From Malachius bipustulatus (Eukaryota; Arthropoda; Insecta; Coleoptera; Melyridae): a stretch of DNA of 64,000 nt. The notes beneath the pieces are model-generated. The model saw only the letters and a list, made by a program, of their open reading frames with translations. It did not search any database and was not told the origin of the DNA. The stretch covers positions 4,464,001 through 4,528,000 of the forward strand of contig OU342631.1 in assembly GCA_910589415.1 (NCBI GenBank). Direction: 5' to 3'. The position numbers and the translations under genes were made by a program. This document shows positions 34,929 through 46,500 of the stretch, piece by piece (position 1 is the first letter of the stretch; each line of letters starts with the position of its first letter).

Positions 34929-35880
34929 ATTAATCCGACTGTTGAGTTGAAAAACAACAAGCAAGCGAAACCATTACAAGATGCACCTTCTGCATTCTGT
35001 CAGTAACAAAAATTATACGCAAACGTGTGCAACTTTTTTTGCAATATTGATTAACAAGGAATTTTATTTGAAATTTCTTCAAAAATATCCTGTATTGGAA
35101 ACGATGTGTCGCATAAAAGCGTTCATATATGACAGACAGCAGAATAACTAATAAAATCATTAAAACGAACCATTTCAATTTGCAAAATAGGGTAGATTTA
35201 ACTAAATTTTTAACTGAGGTAGGTATGTTTTCCTTTTCTCTTCTATCAAATCCATAATTTAAAAAAAATATGCCTTATCTTTCCTCTTAAATGAATAACG
35301 ATCTCAAAATCAAACTAGATAGTGAGTAATTGACAAAAAAAGACGTTTGTCTCCACAAGGCTAATAAATATACTACCAAGTTTCGAAACTATTCCGAAAT
35401 TTTCATATGAATACTCTGATGTCTGTTCGCTTTTTTTATTTACATATAACTGCCAAACATCAATTTAGAATTTCGCCGAGAAAGCAAAATAAATTGGGAC
35501 TGGGCAACAATTGAGATGATCCACTCGAATCTTTCGCATCTCCTTAATAATGATCATGCCGGATTGCGCATTCTTTTGGCTATAAGACCTTGTAGATCAG
35601 GTGATCAAGTACATAATGCATGATATACAGGCTGACAACAGAAGACGCGTGAAACGGATTACACAATATTAAATAATACAGTCCAAAGCAATAAGTAAGC
35701 CTTGACTTACAGAAGGTCAAGAAGAGTTCTAATTTGGTAGAGTTGTACAGTTCGGTATTCTCATTAATATATCGAGTTTGCGACCTGCTTGAGCGACTAT
35801 TGGAAAAATGGTACCGAAGACCAGTGTTTCGAGAATATCTTCTCCCCAGCGCCATCTACGTAAAAAGTAGGTAACCATTA
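34929..35880. other. AT-rich non-coding stretch
   Basis: Short frames on the minus strand (34930-35178, 35580-35855) have no recognisable motif. Confidence 0.4.
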
Positions 35881-36375
35881 GAAAAAAATATAGAGCATAA
35901 AACTTCCTGCAACTTTTGTAGGAAATATTTTTGAAACAGATGAATCCTTCACGAGTTACAATGGAGTCAACAAATTTCTACAATTCGTAAAATCGCTACA
36001 TTTTTGAAGAAAGGGGCGCGTGTTTTTTCATGTGGTGTCTACCGCAGTAGGACGAGTCCTGGATTCTTTTTTTACCGCTGTAATTACTTAAACTCGTAAA
36101 CGTGATTGTAGATGGTTGAGATAGTATTACGAATTAGTACAGCGCCCCTCACTGCCGCGAGGGCGCTGTAAAACTTGTCGTTCGATTCAAGAGGATTGAG
36201 TGTCCGGTATTGTTAGTTGAGCGTATTTACTGACACTAACGTATTCCTCCTGAGCGTGGACAACCGGCAGATGTTCGTAACAATTCGTGAACTATTTATT
36301 CTACTATTCATATGATTAAAAAATATTTTCTACGAAAGTTGCAGACATTTTATGCTCTATAATTTTTGTAATAAC
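35881..36375. repeat. Inverted-repeat element of about 0.5 kb
   Basis: The left arm contains tatagagcataaaacttc and gcaacttttgtaggaaata. The right arm (about 36310-36370) holds the diverged complement (tattttctacgaaagttgc, ttttatgctctata). Arms match over roughly 60-90 bp. The interior includes the strong hairpin at 36138-36170. It is probably a MITE. Confidence 0.6.
36138..36170. repeat. GC-rich perfect hairpin
   Basis: The stem tacagcgccc / gggcgctgta is 10 bp and perfect, with a 13-base loop. It sits inside the 35881-36375 inverted-repeat element. Confidence 0.75.
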
Positions 36376-36389
36376 TATTTTTAACCAAG

Positions 36390-36590
36390 GTGGCACTGAA
36401 GAGAAGAAATTCTCTAAAAACAGGTTTTCGACGTGCACTTTCCTTTTTGCACCAGCTTGCTCTAACAGGGCATTCGCAGTCACTACTCCCCATAATTGTT
36501 CCATTTCCGGAAAATTACGCCCCGAATATTGTATACGTGGACGATAATGCTCAATGTTATTCAATTGCTCATAAATTTTAGAACAAACAA
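36390..36590 (+). pseudogene. Tc1-type transposase fragment (second catalytic Asp region)
   Basis: One plus-strand frame reads RALSFLHQLALTGHSQSLLP, then IIVPFPENYAPNIVYVDDNA and QCYSIAHKF. This matches the Tc1-family stretch around the second catalytic Asp, where the usual form is VPF...xGPNFIFMQDNAPCHTA. The catalytic Asp-Asn-Ala is retained but the Pro-His that normally follows is replaced. No flanking catalytic parts were found. The opposite strand is also open here (36316-36609), but the plus-strand motif explains the conservation better. Confidence 0.65.
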
Positions 36591-36599
36591 GTTCTTTAG

Positions 36600-38330
36600 T
36601 GTTTTTCAAACTGTTTTAGAGATATTTAAAGTTTCCTCATGAAATGTCACTAATCATTAAGAATAACATAATGCATGCAAATTCCAAAAATTAATGTTGC
36701 AATATAAATGGCTCAACATTATCTTAGAAAACTTAAAATTTCTCAAAAATGGTGCGCCGTATGAAAAAAAAACTAATTGTAAAACTTTTTTGTTCCATAA
36801 CCATAATGCTATTTGACTATTGAATAACGTTTGGTTTGAAATTCAATCTTCAAAATTCAATTGGTTTCAATGATTGTTTGTAATTGCAACAAAGTCAGTG
36901 GCGTAAAATATAGGGAAAGAAAAGTGGCGCCAACCCTGAATATCTAAGCCACTGGCTGACATCTACAAAAAGTGAAATAGCCAAATTAAAGAGCTTTATT
37001 TGCTTGTATGCGAAGTTTCATGAAAATCGATTTAAATTTACACGAGTTTGAACCAAAAACTGTTATATATTTTTAAACTGTGACACTGTGTATCTCTTAA
37101 ACGAAACGACATTTTCAGCTGAAATTTATTTTTTAAACTACCGCTTTAAATTATCTCTGAAACATCCTATATATCATTGATAGCTTTAATAACACTTAAT
37201 TACTAGGTACAGATGATCAATTTTTCGTTTCGCAGATTTTACATTGGTAATTTCCTGTACATTACAATCACAAAGTATTTGAAGTATTTTCCATTAAGCT
37301 TCAAAAGATTGATGAAAATTGTGCCTCTGCCAAAGTATATTTTGACTCTTAAATAAAAAGTGCGATTATTTGTAATATCCTATCGATTTTATTGAAATTT
37401 AAGCCTCCCACGGAGATGAGATAATAACCTTTCGTAAATAAGCTACAAGGTTTTAAATTTCTGGATCAAACAACGAAAATTTGATTCTTAAATTTGGACT
37501 TTTCATTATATGGCCTTCCTTCCCTTGATTCGTTTCCAACTCGAATGGATGAATTTATAAATTTAAAAACCCATCAATCGCATTATTTATTTATTATAGT
37601 GTATTTTTATGCGATTCAATAGTTATGAATATTTTCACCGCTGAAATTTTCCATAGCCCTGGATAGTCACATTAACGTAGTGGTTTACTGTGACAATTTC
37701 ATTTCGTTTGAAAACTTCCATAAAATAGATTTTTAAATTAAAAAAAAAATGCTCAAAGTTTAACAGTTTTGGCATCTTTTCCTATCCCCGCCACTGGCTA
37801 ACTTTACTTAAAAAATTATTTTTTTACAGTACCTTAAATAAATTCGAAAAAACAGGGGAGCTTTGAAAGCCGAAAATTTGAAATTCTAGAGAAATAAACA
37901 TCATGTAAAAGAATTATAATATCTCCGCCATTTTTTTTTTTTTTGCTTCTTCAAATTTGTGAAGTTTGAAGGTTATTAGTATCGAAATGTGCTCATAAAC
38001 AGTCATAGAAATTTAGCCTTTTCTACCTTTTTCCTACCCACGCCACTGGCTTATTAATAGAAAAAACGCGAATTTTATTGCAATATTTTAAATTTCAAAT
38101 AATTTTATTCCAAAATTATTGTGATTTTGATATGAAACTTTTTTCTATCCAGCTCATACAGGGGTTCAAAAATATCCCTTTTCTCTAAAATTCAAATGAC
38201 CGCCATTTTGAAAAGGCTCGATCGATTTTGCTCGAATACAATGCCAGCCCACTCCTTGTTACATATCTTACTCCCACAAAATTTTTTGTGGGAGTTCACT
38301 TTCACTGAAAATTCAGACTGAAATTAAATT
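36600..38330. repeat. AT-rich repeat-like stretch with recurring GCCACTGGC words
   Basis: agtcagtggcgtaaaata (36896) is followed by gccactggctgac (36947). Later words are ccccgccactggctaact (about 37787) and cccacgccactggcttat (about 38038). The last two end similar blocks (ttttcctatcccc / tttttcctaccca), suggesting a diverged tandem repeat of roughly 250 bp. No coding frame is supported. Confidence 0.5.
38271..38294. repeat. Perfect short hairpin
   Basis: ctcccacaaaa pairs perfectly with ttttgtgggag. The loop is two bases, so the site is effectively a palindrome. Confidence 0.8.
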
Positions 38331-40064
38331 TAAACAATCTGATGGAATTCAACAAGTATAGGTAATGCAATTTTGCTTATAAATTAACAGAGAAGCCATT
38401 TTAGCCTAAAAAATGCATGGAAATCCGCTGAGAGTTGAAGAGCACAAGCATTTTCAAAATATAAACAAAATATAATTTGTTTTAATTCAAATGATGCCAT
38501 TGAAAGTTTGATATTTTCTTTCCATTTTCTTGTAGCCTAAAATTTATTCCTTTCCACGGACTTGATCCCTGGGACGATTCTTTGACACTAAAATGAATCC
38601 GGGTCGAATAGGCTTGAAAGGAGAGGTTTAGAAGGGCGGACTAGTGATATCCGTGACATCTAGGCAGTTTTATTATTCCACATGAGCACTATCTCGGAAC
38701 TCGCCAGGCCTGGAGGAAATTTATTATCGCACCAGTTATATAACAGTTTCGATGTAATAGCAGATAAATAAAGCTAATAAGAGTTAAATGGTTTTAAATG
38801 TTTCCTTAAGAAAATTAAATTCCGGGATAATTTCTTCCTTTGATTTCGAATCAAATCGGAGAAGGAAACCACTACTGCCTTTTAGCACTTATTTCTCATC
38901 AACGTTTTCCCATTACTATAATCCATTACTGAGTTTCCTTAGTTGAAGATGTTTCCCTTAATGGAAAGACAAATTCCGCACCCGGGAGACATCAGGGAAC
39001 TCTTTGATCTGCGGTTCCTGCAGGAATTATTTTCTAATAACTCTGAAACTCGCCTTTTATGACCCCGGATATTTCATTAATTTATCCATCGGATACACGG
39101 AGGAACCATGTCGACATCCTAATAAGAAGAGAAGACGTATCTCTGACGCGATTGAAATTGCACTGGAATTTGCCGACAAATTTCCGGAATTGCGGGAATA
39201 AATCAGGACATTCGGTGTTTGGGAAAGATCGCGTGTTTACCTCGCCTTGTTTACCCCATTCAGACACTAAATGTCTGATGATAAGACTTGATAAAGCTGT
39301 TCACCATTGAAAATACTCCTGAGTTCTGACCGACTATTGACTTCTTAATACCTACGGTAAGTTAAGTAGTCTAGTGAGAGAGGACTATGCCCGCTTTCTA
39401 ATGAGTACTAAGAACTTCTATCGGCCCTTGGAGGCGGTCTTATATATAGAACATCAGACACGTCATTTCCATAGCCATTGATCTACAGAGTATTAATACC
39501 GGGAGCATGTACAGAACAGGCAGGCCCTTTCTGTGTTTCAATACCCATTATCCTCACCTTCACCGTTACGACCCATTCCCTACACCGGTCATATATGGTT
39601 GGAATTTAGCGTATTTCCCTTATGAGATGGAAAGAGTTTAATTAACAATAACCACATACGAGTGAAGGTGAAAATTACATCCTGCATGATGTGATAATAA
39701 AACAGTTTGAGTCACTGAGGGATTCGATCGATTAATTTAAATGTGCCTTACACTCACGTATTGTCCGGGGAATAAAAATTGCTATATTACATCAGAAAGG
39801 GGGATAACTTGGTAATACGTTTCGAGTTGTTGCGTCTCGGGAATTGTTATGTGTATCGTTAGTTTCGGGCAAAATGTTGCTACTAAGGGTTGAAAATGGG
39901 TCGTATTTTTGGTTGATTGCGTTTTAAATAATTTCAAATGAGGTTTTAATTTTCAATTAAGTGCTTATTTCTTCAAATGTATTACAATTAAGGGAAATTT
40001 ATTTATTATAAGGGACAAAGAATGTTTTCCCTGTTTATTTAATGAATATCTCTATATTTCCATA
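38331..40064. other. Non-coding stretch with a long GC-richer block (38560-39800)
   Basis: The block is apparently single-copy. A frame at 39004-39201 ends KKRRRISDAIEIALEFADKF plus PELRE but begins at TTG and has no known domain. Overlapping frames on both strands are equally long. It is best treated as unannotated unique DNA, possibly regulatory. Confidence 0.4.
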
Positions 40065-40823
40065 TACCGGGTGTCCCAATTTGCTTGATTTTAACTGTTT
40101 CGGCCATTTTCAGGCCAGATAGAGAAAAAGTAACTTAAGTGTCTAGAGCTCGATTTTCGTGAAACGCGAAAATGTGAAAACAGCATCGAGATATCTCTAA
40201 CCGTTTCCGAGATATCGGCCAATTTTGACATTTGACAGATTTTGTAAAAATTGTGTCATATAGTATAACTTTTTTATTCGTGATTATTTTTTCATGCAAT
40301 GAAAACTTTCTACAGGCACTTTTAAAATAAGAATGCAATGCATTATTCAAACAAAATTTTATCCCCCTTGGATTTTGAGATAATACGACATACTTGCTTA
40401 TTTTAAATATAAATCATAGTTGGCTTTTGACTTCAAAAAATCACAAAAAAATCAAGCTTCATAAAAAATATACGGTCGGGGTACTTTATAACATCATCTG
40501 AGAAAAAAAATCAATATTTAAACAAAGTTCTAGTTGGCTGTGAAAATAGGTGTCAAAAATTAAATTGATTTTAAAATTGCCTGTAAAAAGTTTTCATTGC
40601 ATGAAAAAATAATCACGAATAAATAAGTTATGACACTTTTTCAAAATCTGTCAAATTTCAAAATTGGCCGATATCTCGGAAACGGCTAGAGATATCTCGA
40701 TGCTGTTTTCACATTTTCGCGTTTCACGAAAATCGAGCTCTATAGACACTTAAGTTACTTTTTCTCTATCTGGCCTGAAAATGGCCGAAACAGCTAAAAT
40801 CAAGCAAATTGGGACACACTGTA
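40065..40823. mobile_element. 759-bp palindromic MITE (CCGGGTGTCCC...GGGACACACTG)
   Basis: The left arm (40065-about 40330) and right arm (about 40565-40823) are near-perfect reverse complements of about 260 bp around a loop of about 230 bp. Ends are taccgggtgtcccaattt and aaattgggacacactgta, flanked by TA. Matching blocks include aaaatcgagctcta-type, ctcggaaacggctagaga and caatgaaaactttctacagg. A minus-strand frame at 40135-40350 lies in the left arm and is not a gene. Confidence 0.9.
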
Positions 40824-40944
40824 CATACAAAAATAGATAGAAGAATCGTATTCACCGGTGGTATGAAAAAATTGCCACTATACTATCCATACCTACGACT
40901 GTCAAAGATAAACTTAGAATGAAAGACATTTTGTGTATTCACTC

Positions 40945-40952
40945 TATGTATC
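40945..40952. repeat. hAT target-site duplication, left copy
   Basis: tatgtatc, repeated exactly at 41686-41693. Confidence 0.88.
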
Positions 40953-41685
40953 TAGGGAACCTGCATTACCGACACTGACGCTTACTAGGGTAGCGCATTG
41001 TCATTCTCACAAAAAGTTTAGAATATCAAATTCAACTTCAAAAACGTCAGATTTTCTATGAACGTACAACTGTCTCACAATTGACATAATTTGTTTTAAA
41101 AGAGGGGTTTCTATCTATCTACTTGTTCGCGTTGCCTAAAGGTAACTTTCTTAATATGGTATTTTCTGGACAAAAAATGCACCCAGCAGGCAGTCATTAT
41201 GATTGCAAAAAATATACGGAGCTCAGAATTTCGTTGTACCTGAAAGTTTTGCAGTCATTTTTATTAGACCTTGATGAATCTTATTTTTAAGGATCAGTCT
41301 GGGAGGGTCTTATAGCGGTACTTAGATCACTCTGTCGTCCGTGTGTCTATCAGACCGTTTTTATCAGTACTTAACTGCATTAGATATCGAGTTACAAATA
41401 ATTAGGTAATACCAAATACTAAGGTCTACAGATTCGAGGACCTAGGTCCGTAACATTTTTTTAATACTCACCGAAAGAGGATTGCCCGATTTCTCTTCGT
41501 GTTAATAATTTGTTTCATTTTTCCAATTTTGTATTTCTTTTTTCACTTGACACCTACGCTTGTGACCAAATGTGGCAAAAATATGACATCCAGCCCAGCT
41601 GTTCAAACATCTCCGCATCAAGTAAACGTCATCGAGTTAATGCGCTACCCTAGGAACGGTTAGTGTCGGTAATACAGGTACCCTA
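40953..41685. mobile_element. hAT-type MITE with an 8-bp target duplication
   Basis: The element starts tagggaacctgcattacc and ends ggtaatacaggtacccta. The TIR continues inward (gacactgacgcttactaggg / gggtagcgcatt). A perfect 8-bp duplication tatgtatc lies at 40945-40952 and 41686-41693. The 8-bp duplication plus TAGGG ends (hAT consensus YARNG) identify the superfamily. At 733 bp without a transposase frame it is non-autonomous. Another TIR-like word, gtcaatgtcggtaatg, at about 41825-41840 may come from a second worn copy. Confidence 0.88.
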
Positions 41686-41693
41686 TATGTATC
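41686..41693. repeat. hAT target-site duplication, right copy
   Basis: tatgtatc, the partner of 40945-40952. Confidence 0.88.
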
Positions 41694-41934
41694 GACCGAG
41701 CTTTCGAGCTTTTTTGATTTCCAATTAACTAAATTTTAACAATAGAATTTGCGCGAATATGATGCATATTCATGAAACAAGGTTAAGGTTCCTTATCAAT
41801 CCCCTACCAAAATGGTCAATGTCGGTAATGTGAAGAGTCGGTTACTGTAATATAGTTTATTCTGTATCAATTAATAATGTTGTTTAATTAAAGCCACAAT
41901 GTTCGAAACAACTAGTATAAAGTAATAATTAACA

Positions 41935-41950
41935 TGGCGCGGTGAACAGG
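41935..41950 (+). other. Primer-binding site, TGGCGC type
   Basis: tggcgcggtgaacagg starts right after the LTR-like tail. It shares its first six bases with the site at 262. Confidence 0.6.
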
Positions 41951-41981
41951 ATGTGATACCGCACCGAAACGCATTATGTCC

Positions 41982-42306
41982 AAAGAGCTGTTAGTCGTAT
42001 TATTTGGACTTAATTAATTTCACGACTACGTTTTTGGTCGACATGTATTAATAGAGACAGATCACAAGCCTTTGATTCATAGAGTTAAAAAATATATTGA
42101 TAAATACCCAGCCCTGCCCGATTACAGCGAGTATTATTGCAATTGGAAAAATACAATTATTACAAACGAAAATTTACGCCGGGACACGAACTTTTAATCG
42201 CGGGTGCGCTCTCTAGAACCCGTTTTTCTCGGAATAATGACGAGAAAATTGACCTAACCGATCCGGTTTGCTTAATTAATTCAGACCCTGATATTTCAGT
42301 TGAATA
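41982..42306 (+). pseudogene. Gypsy RNase H fragment, frameshifted
   Basis: KELLVVLFGLN, a stop, then FHDYVFGRHVLIETDHKPLI and IHRVKKYIDKYPAL in one frame match the retroelement RNase H core. TDHKPL is the family signature. After a frameshift, RVLLQLEKYNYYKRKFTPGH and ELLIAGALSR match the C-terminal YKPGxxxxxADxLSR motif. RNase H removes the RNA strand of the RNA-DNA hybrid. This copy has one stop and one frameshift and no RT in front of it. Confidence 0.85.
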
Positions 42307-42439
42307 ATAAAAATGAAACAGAAAACGATTTAAAGCTCAAAGTATTATTTATGATCTCATATAATAAAAAAAAAATAAAATATTATTTTAAGTATTAAAA
42401 AAGTAACGCACGAGCATAATAATTTTTGAAAATAAATCA

Positions 42440-42939
42440 TGTGTGATACCAAATTTATTACGAAAAGAACCGTTACATACATCACAATTATTTAGGCTTC
42501 CATAAATGAATCAGTTTGGAAAAATAAATATTCTTTTGGCCAACTATATGTAAAACGAGTTACGTAAAACAATTGAAAGACAATAATTGTAATATATTCC
42601 AGAAGTATGTGAACTCGCAACCGAACGATGAACTTCACAGTCACGAGACCTCAAACATACCATGGTACAAATCGGGATGTGACACTTTTCAAATGAGAGG
42701 TCGAAACTTTTCAAATGTATCAAATAGATTATCTTACAAAATGTATTGAAGTCAAAAAAATTAAATATAAATACCATCATATGAATCAAGTAAGTAATAT
42801 TATTGAAAATATTAAGAAAATATTTGCAAGGTTTGGGGTGCCAAAAAATTTAGTATCTGATGGTGGGCCTCAATTTACTTCTCAAGAATTTGATACATTT
42901 GCCAAAAAAAATGATTTTCAGCAACACATTGGGGCTTAA
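42440..42939 (+). pseudogene. Gypsy integrase fragment (zinc domain and N-terminal half of core)
   Basis: A worn zinc-binding region (RKEPLHTSQLF, then LLANYM and NIFQKY-like words, 42460-42610) precedes the core start PWYKSGCDTFQMRG (about 42660-42700). The frame continues YQIDYLTKCIEVKKI, FARFGVPKNLVSDGGPQFTS and QEFDTF to a TAA at 42937-42939. SDGGPQF keeps the second catalytic Asp. The segment with the catalytic Glu and the C-terminal domain is lost where the LTR tail joins. Confidence 0.85.
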
Positions 42940-42984
42940 CAATACAATGTGCCAAACAAATATAGTATAAAGTAATAATAAACA

Positions 42985-43750
42985 AAATTATTGTTAGGTA
43001 ATATGGCAATGTGCGATTCTCACTAAGATTTTACTGCTATCTAAGGATAACTGTCAAGTTTGATGCCAAATATGACGCTTCCTGAGAATTATTTGTTTGT
43101 AAGATAATTTCAGTTGATCTTCATGTGTTAATAAACAATCAGGGATCCCTTTACCCGATTTGTGGTGTGTAGTAATTCTTGGTAACTTAGGTATACATAA
43201 TTACATGGTATATGACGCTGCAATGTGAAGCTCAAAAGCAGTTCTGGTAGAGCTACTAGTGATTTGTTAACATAGAAATAACGGGGCATGTCTACATGGT
43301 ATAGACTTACGAATCCACTTAAATCTAGTTATAACATAATGCATCGGAACATCGAATGTGATATAGAATCATCCCCCAATAAATAGGGGTCAAAAGGTGA
43401 AAGGAAGGGACGCAGAATGTTCGACCGCTGAATTGCACCGCCACGTTTAGGTGGTGGGATTTATCGCGCGATTTGTAATTGAAAATTGAAAATTGAAAAT
43501 TAATAGAGCACTGATGCTGCGAGTGTACGTGCTGGGCGCTTCTCTTTATTGCTGGTGGCAATAATATGCGATTATCTGAACACCGAACTTCAAATAATTA
43601 GACTCAACTACGATTGACTAAATAGCATGGAATCAAAATGTTCAGACCAAACTGTTATCAAGCGCTATTTGACATGATTTCTCTGTAAATTTCCGGATGA
43701 AAATTATGTTCAACTACCTATAATAGGTTATTTACTCTAACAATCGCTAA
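42985..43750. other. Non-coding stretch
   Basis: Contains a short (attgaaa)n run at about 43478-43500. The minus-strand frame at 43325-43561 has no recognised motif. Confidence 0.4.
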
Positions 43751-44335
43751 TACAGGGTGTACCAGCTCGATTTAGACAACGGTAAGGGCCATGTAGGTCT
43801 CGTCAAGACGAAACGTTTTTTTATTTGAAGTTTTTGGATTTGGACCTTCGTTGCGGAAATATGGCCGACTTCTGGTTTTTAGTTTTTTGGCTCCAGTTTC
43901 GGCATTTTTAGGTTCTCGCCCAAACTGAAACTAGTTTTGGAAACTCCTTACCTTCAGTTACAACTTTCATATTGAAGTCAAAGTTCTATCTCTGTTGGAT
44001 TCAAAATGGTGACATGCCCAAGATTTTAAATTTTAAGTCTTTGAATCAATTCAAATTGAATCAAATTGAAAAATTAAAATTTTGAATCCAACAGAGATAG
44101 AACCTTGACTTCAATATGAAAGTTGTAACTGAAGCTAAGGAGTTTCCAAAACTAGTTTCAGTTTGGGTGAGAACCTAAAAATGCGGAAACTGGAGCCAAA
44201 AAACTAAAAACCGGAAGTCGGCCATATTTCCGCAACGAAGGTCCAAATCCAAAAACTTCAAATAAAAAAACGTTTCGTCTTGATGAGACCTACACGACCC
44301 TTACCGTTGTCTAAATCGAGCTGGTACACCCTGTA
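43751..44335. mobile_element. 585-bp palindromic MITE (CAGGGTGTACC...GGTACACCCTG)
   Basis: Arms of about 270 bp (43751-44025 and 44070-44335) are almost perfect reverse complements around a short AT-rich centre made of attcaaattgaatc-like words. Ends are tacagggtgtaccagctcg and cgagctggtacaccctgta, giving a TA duplication and CAGGGTG termini. It is non-coding, and with its tiny loop it is the tightest foldback in the window. Confidence 0.92.
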
Positions 44336-44617
44336 TAACAATTAAAATATAATGCTTCGTAAACGATGGCTTATTCTCGTGGGATTAGAAGATATTGAGT
44401 TATAGTCTGCATAATAGCAGAAAAATTGTGAGACGTTTATTGAGAACTGTGAAACACCTATCGCACAATATAAAGCCTCTTATAAGAGTTAATTTACTCA
44501 ATTAATTAAAAGAGAAAAAGTTGTGCAGTTGTTGAACACTGAAAAAGGAATAATAGATATCTAATACATTACACACAGTTTGTTGTAACGAGACTTGTCC
44601 ACACATCTAATATTCAG
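44336..44617. other. AT-rich non-coding spacer
   Basis: Nothing recognised until the acceptor-like tctaatattcag at 44606-44617. Confidence 0.35.
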
Positions 44618-44934
44618 GATACGTCAATAAAATAGCTTCATCATCAGGAAAGGTGTCCTTTTACAGTGTACTAAATTTAAAAATTGGTTGGAACTTCTTG
44701 CCAGATCCACGGACAACCACTTGTTATGCTTTTTCTGGAAAAAAGCTAGACAAGCTAGATAAGGAGACTCTTGAAGAAGAACCACAAAAGCGAATTTATC
44801 CAGCAATGATTGATGACAACACTGTCAGAAGACTTCAAGTTGTCGAGTATTACCAGCATGAGAGTATCAACGAAGTCGTTTTTCTTACGAAACTGGTTAA
44901 TAAGTTTGAGCACAAGCCAAATAACCCTATGTAG
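44618..44934 (+). CDS. Possible terminal exon, unidentified protein
   Basis: A frame open from 44611 to TAG 44932-44934 gives about 106 residues. An acceptor-like tctaatattcag ends at 44617, and AATAAA follows at 45000-45005, so this could be a last exon with a short 3' UTR. The peptide has coding-like composition: KIGWNFLPDPRTTTCYAFSG, a charged KKLDKLDKETLEEEPQKRIY stretch, then PAMIDDNTVRRLQVVEYYQH and VVFLTKLVNKFEHK. There is no membrane segment and no family I can name. There is no good ATG at its start. A retroposed or transposon-derived fragment is the main alternative. Confidence 0.4.
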
Positions 44935-44999
44935 TAAAAAAGTATAAGAGTAGAGTTTTAGTACCTACCTACTTACCTGCATTTTTTTTTAATTTTATG

Positions 45000-45005
45000 A
45001 ATAAA
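45000..45005 (+). terminator. Possible polyadenylation signal
   Basis: aataaa within gaataaataaatgtgc, 66 bases after the stop of the 44618-44934 frame. This hexamer is common by chance in AT-rich DNA. Confidence 0.3.
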
Positions 45006-46500
45006 TAAATGTGCTCAACCGTGCATTTATTGTCACGAGATTAGCGTATTTTTCAAGTACATATTAACAGAAATAACAAAACCGAGCCTAGACCTTTCCT
45101 TCAGTATATTCTGTCAAAAATATTATGGCTAGTGATTGACCATTACAGACAAAAACACCAATTTTCCATGATTTACGTACACCTATTCATACCTAAAAGA
45201 AATAGCAATTTCTTCTCACGTCTAAACATATCAGCCGATTGTTTGAAAACACTGCCGCAGTATTAGGTTGGGTTTTATGAAGTTTTATGACGTGGAGATT
45301 AGGAGGGGCTGGGTTGAAGAAAGGCCAGATGTATTCCCCGGATTTACAAGCAGTCGCCATCCATCTTCACTCCTAGGAGAGGTGGCGGGAACAAAGGGAC
45401 GTTGCCACACGCGTCGGTTGGCTTGTCATCTCCCAGCGCGGGGGCTGATTGCACCTCCATAACTCACACATGTCGCCCCCAAGTCGTATCCAGGAGGCTG
45501 CATGTTCCTCTCCGAAAGGGGCAGACTGCTCGAACTTCAGCAACCAGATGTTCAAGTCGTTTAACCTTTGGCAGCGATTCATGAATGCACCAACACAAAA
45601 TGACGTTGAACGACAGACTCTCTATTGCATTTTAAATAATTATTAATGTCTAAGTTCTATTACTTTAGTTGAAAAGCGGTGTTATAAATAATAATGCCTT
45701 TTGCTCTTATTGTTCTGCAACAAAGCGCTTGGTTCTCTTAAATCTCGATCCTTATTCCTCGTTCAATAAACAAAGAGCATTCCATATTCTTTTGATTCCA
45801 GAACCCCTTTGTTGTATTGCTTGGATACTGGATCAGTGAGGAATCTTTATAGGAACTTTCTCAGATGTTAATTGATGCGATATGAATCTTTGTCGCTCTC
45901 ACCCACTTGTCCAGGAATGTTTTCTTTGCTTTAAGATTCCTAACTGTGGAATCTCTCAATAGGGAATCTAAATTTAGATACCATGACATATAGAGTGTTT
46001 CTGCAGAAAAGAGAAAATATTTTTATGATGTGTTTAAAAAGTAACTGCATATAATATGTATATATTTTAAGTTTTCTTTGCAGTAATTACCTCAGAAGAT
46101 AGTGAAAGTTCCGTTTTTTTATGTAATTTGTAAATTTTTGTAATTTATATACTGTGTGCAATTTTTTTTACATTACTAAACACGTCAAGATGGTCACAGC
46201 TGAGGATTTATTTATTTTTTTGCTTGGCAGTTGAGGTTATGATGTTATCGACAGATATAACCAATGCTTTACCGTCAACTATACAGGACGAAACGTCGTT
46301 GGACAAAAAAGAAAGAAAAAGCTCTAAAGCAAGCGTTATGAAATCGTTTTGATCATGTTGTGGAGATGATTCAGCATCATAACATGGCAGGAACTACAAA
46401 GTGTACTTATCTCAAGAAATTCAAGATTTATCATTCATTAAGAATATAGTCTACAAGGCCAGGCTCTCTCGAACTTCATAAAATGAAGTTCAATTCGCGT
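45006..46500. other. Non-coding stretch with a GC-rich block (45230-45590)
   Basis: The block has four overlapping frames of 60-69 codons on both strands, as expected from its composition, and no motif. The rest is AT-rich. 46230-46480 has a weakly coding-like YDVIDRYNQCFTVNYTGR segment that I could not assign. Confidence 0.35.

Larger units (their letters stand above)
41846..42984 (+). mobile_element. Second, degenerate Ty3/gypsy element
   Basis: A left LTR fragment ends ctagtataaagtaataatta+aca (to 41934), and tggcgcggtgaacagg follows as primer-binding site. The right end (about 42944-42984) repeats the same LTR tail (atagtataaagtaataat). Between them are only RNase H and half an integrase. 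Gag, protease and RT are deleted. Its integrase shares the PW-x-K-x-GCD motif with the element at 76-1899, so both belong to one lineage. The LTR 5' end (about 41846) is a guess, and no target duplication was found. Confidence 0.8.

Noticed and set aside
36316..36609. 97-codon minus-strand frame
   Set aside because: The plus strand of the same region carries the Tc1-type DDNA block, so the minus frame is a shadow.
39004..39201. 65-codon frame ending in a basic-then-helical peptide
   Set aside because: No ATG, no known domain, and equally long frames on both strands in the same GC-richer block.
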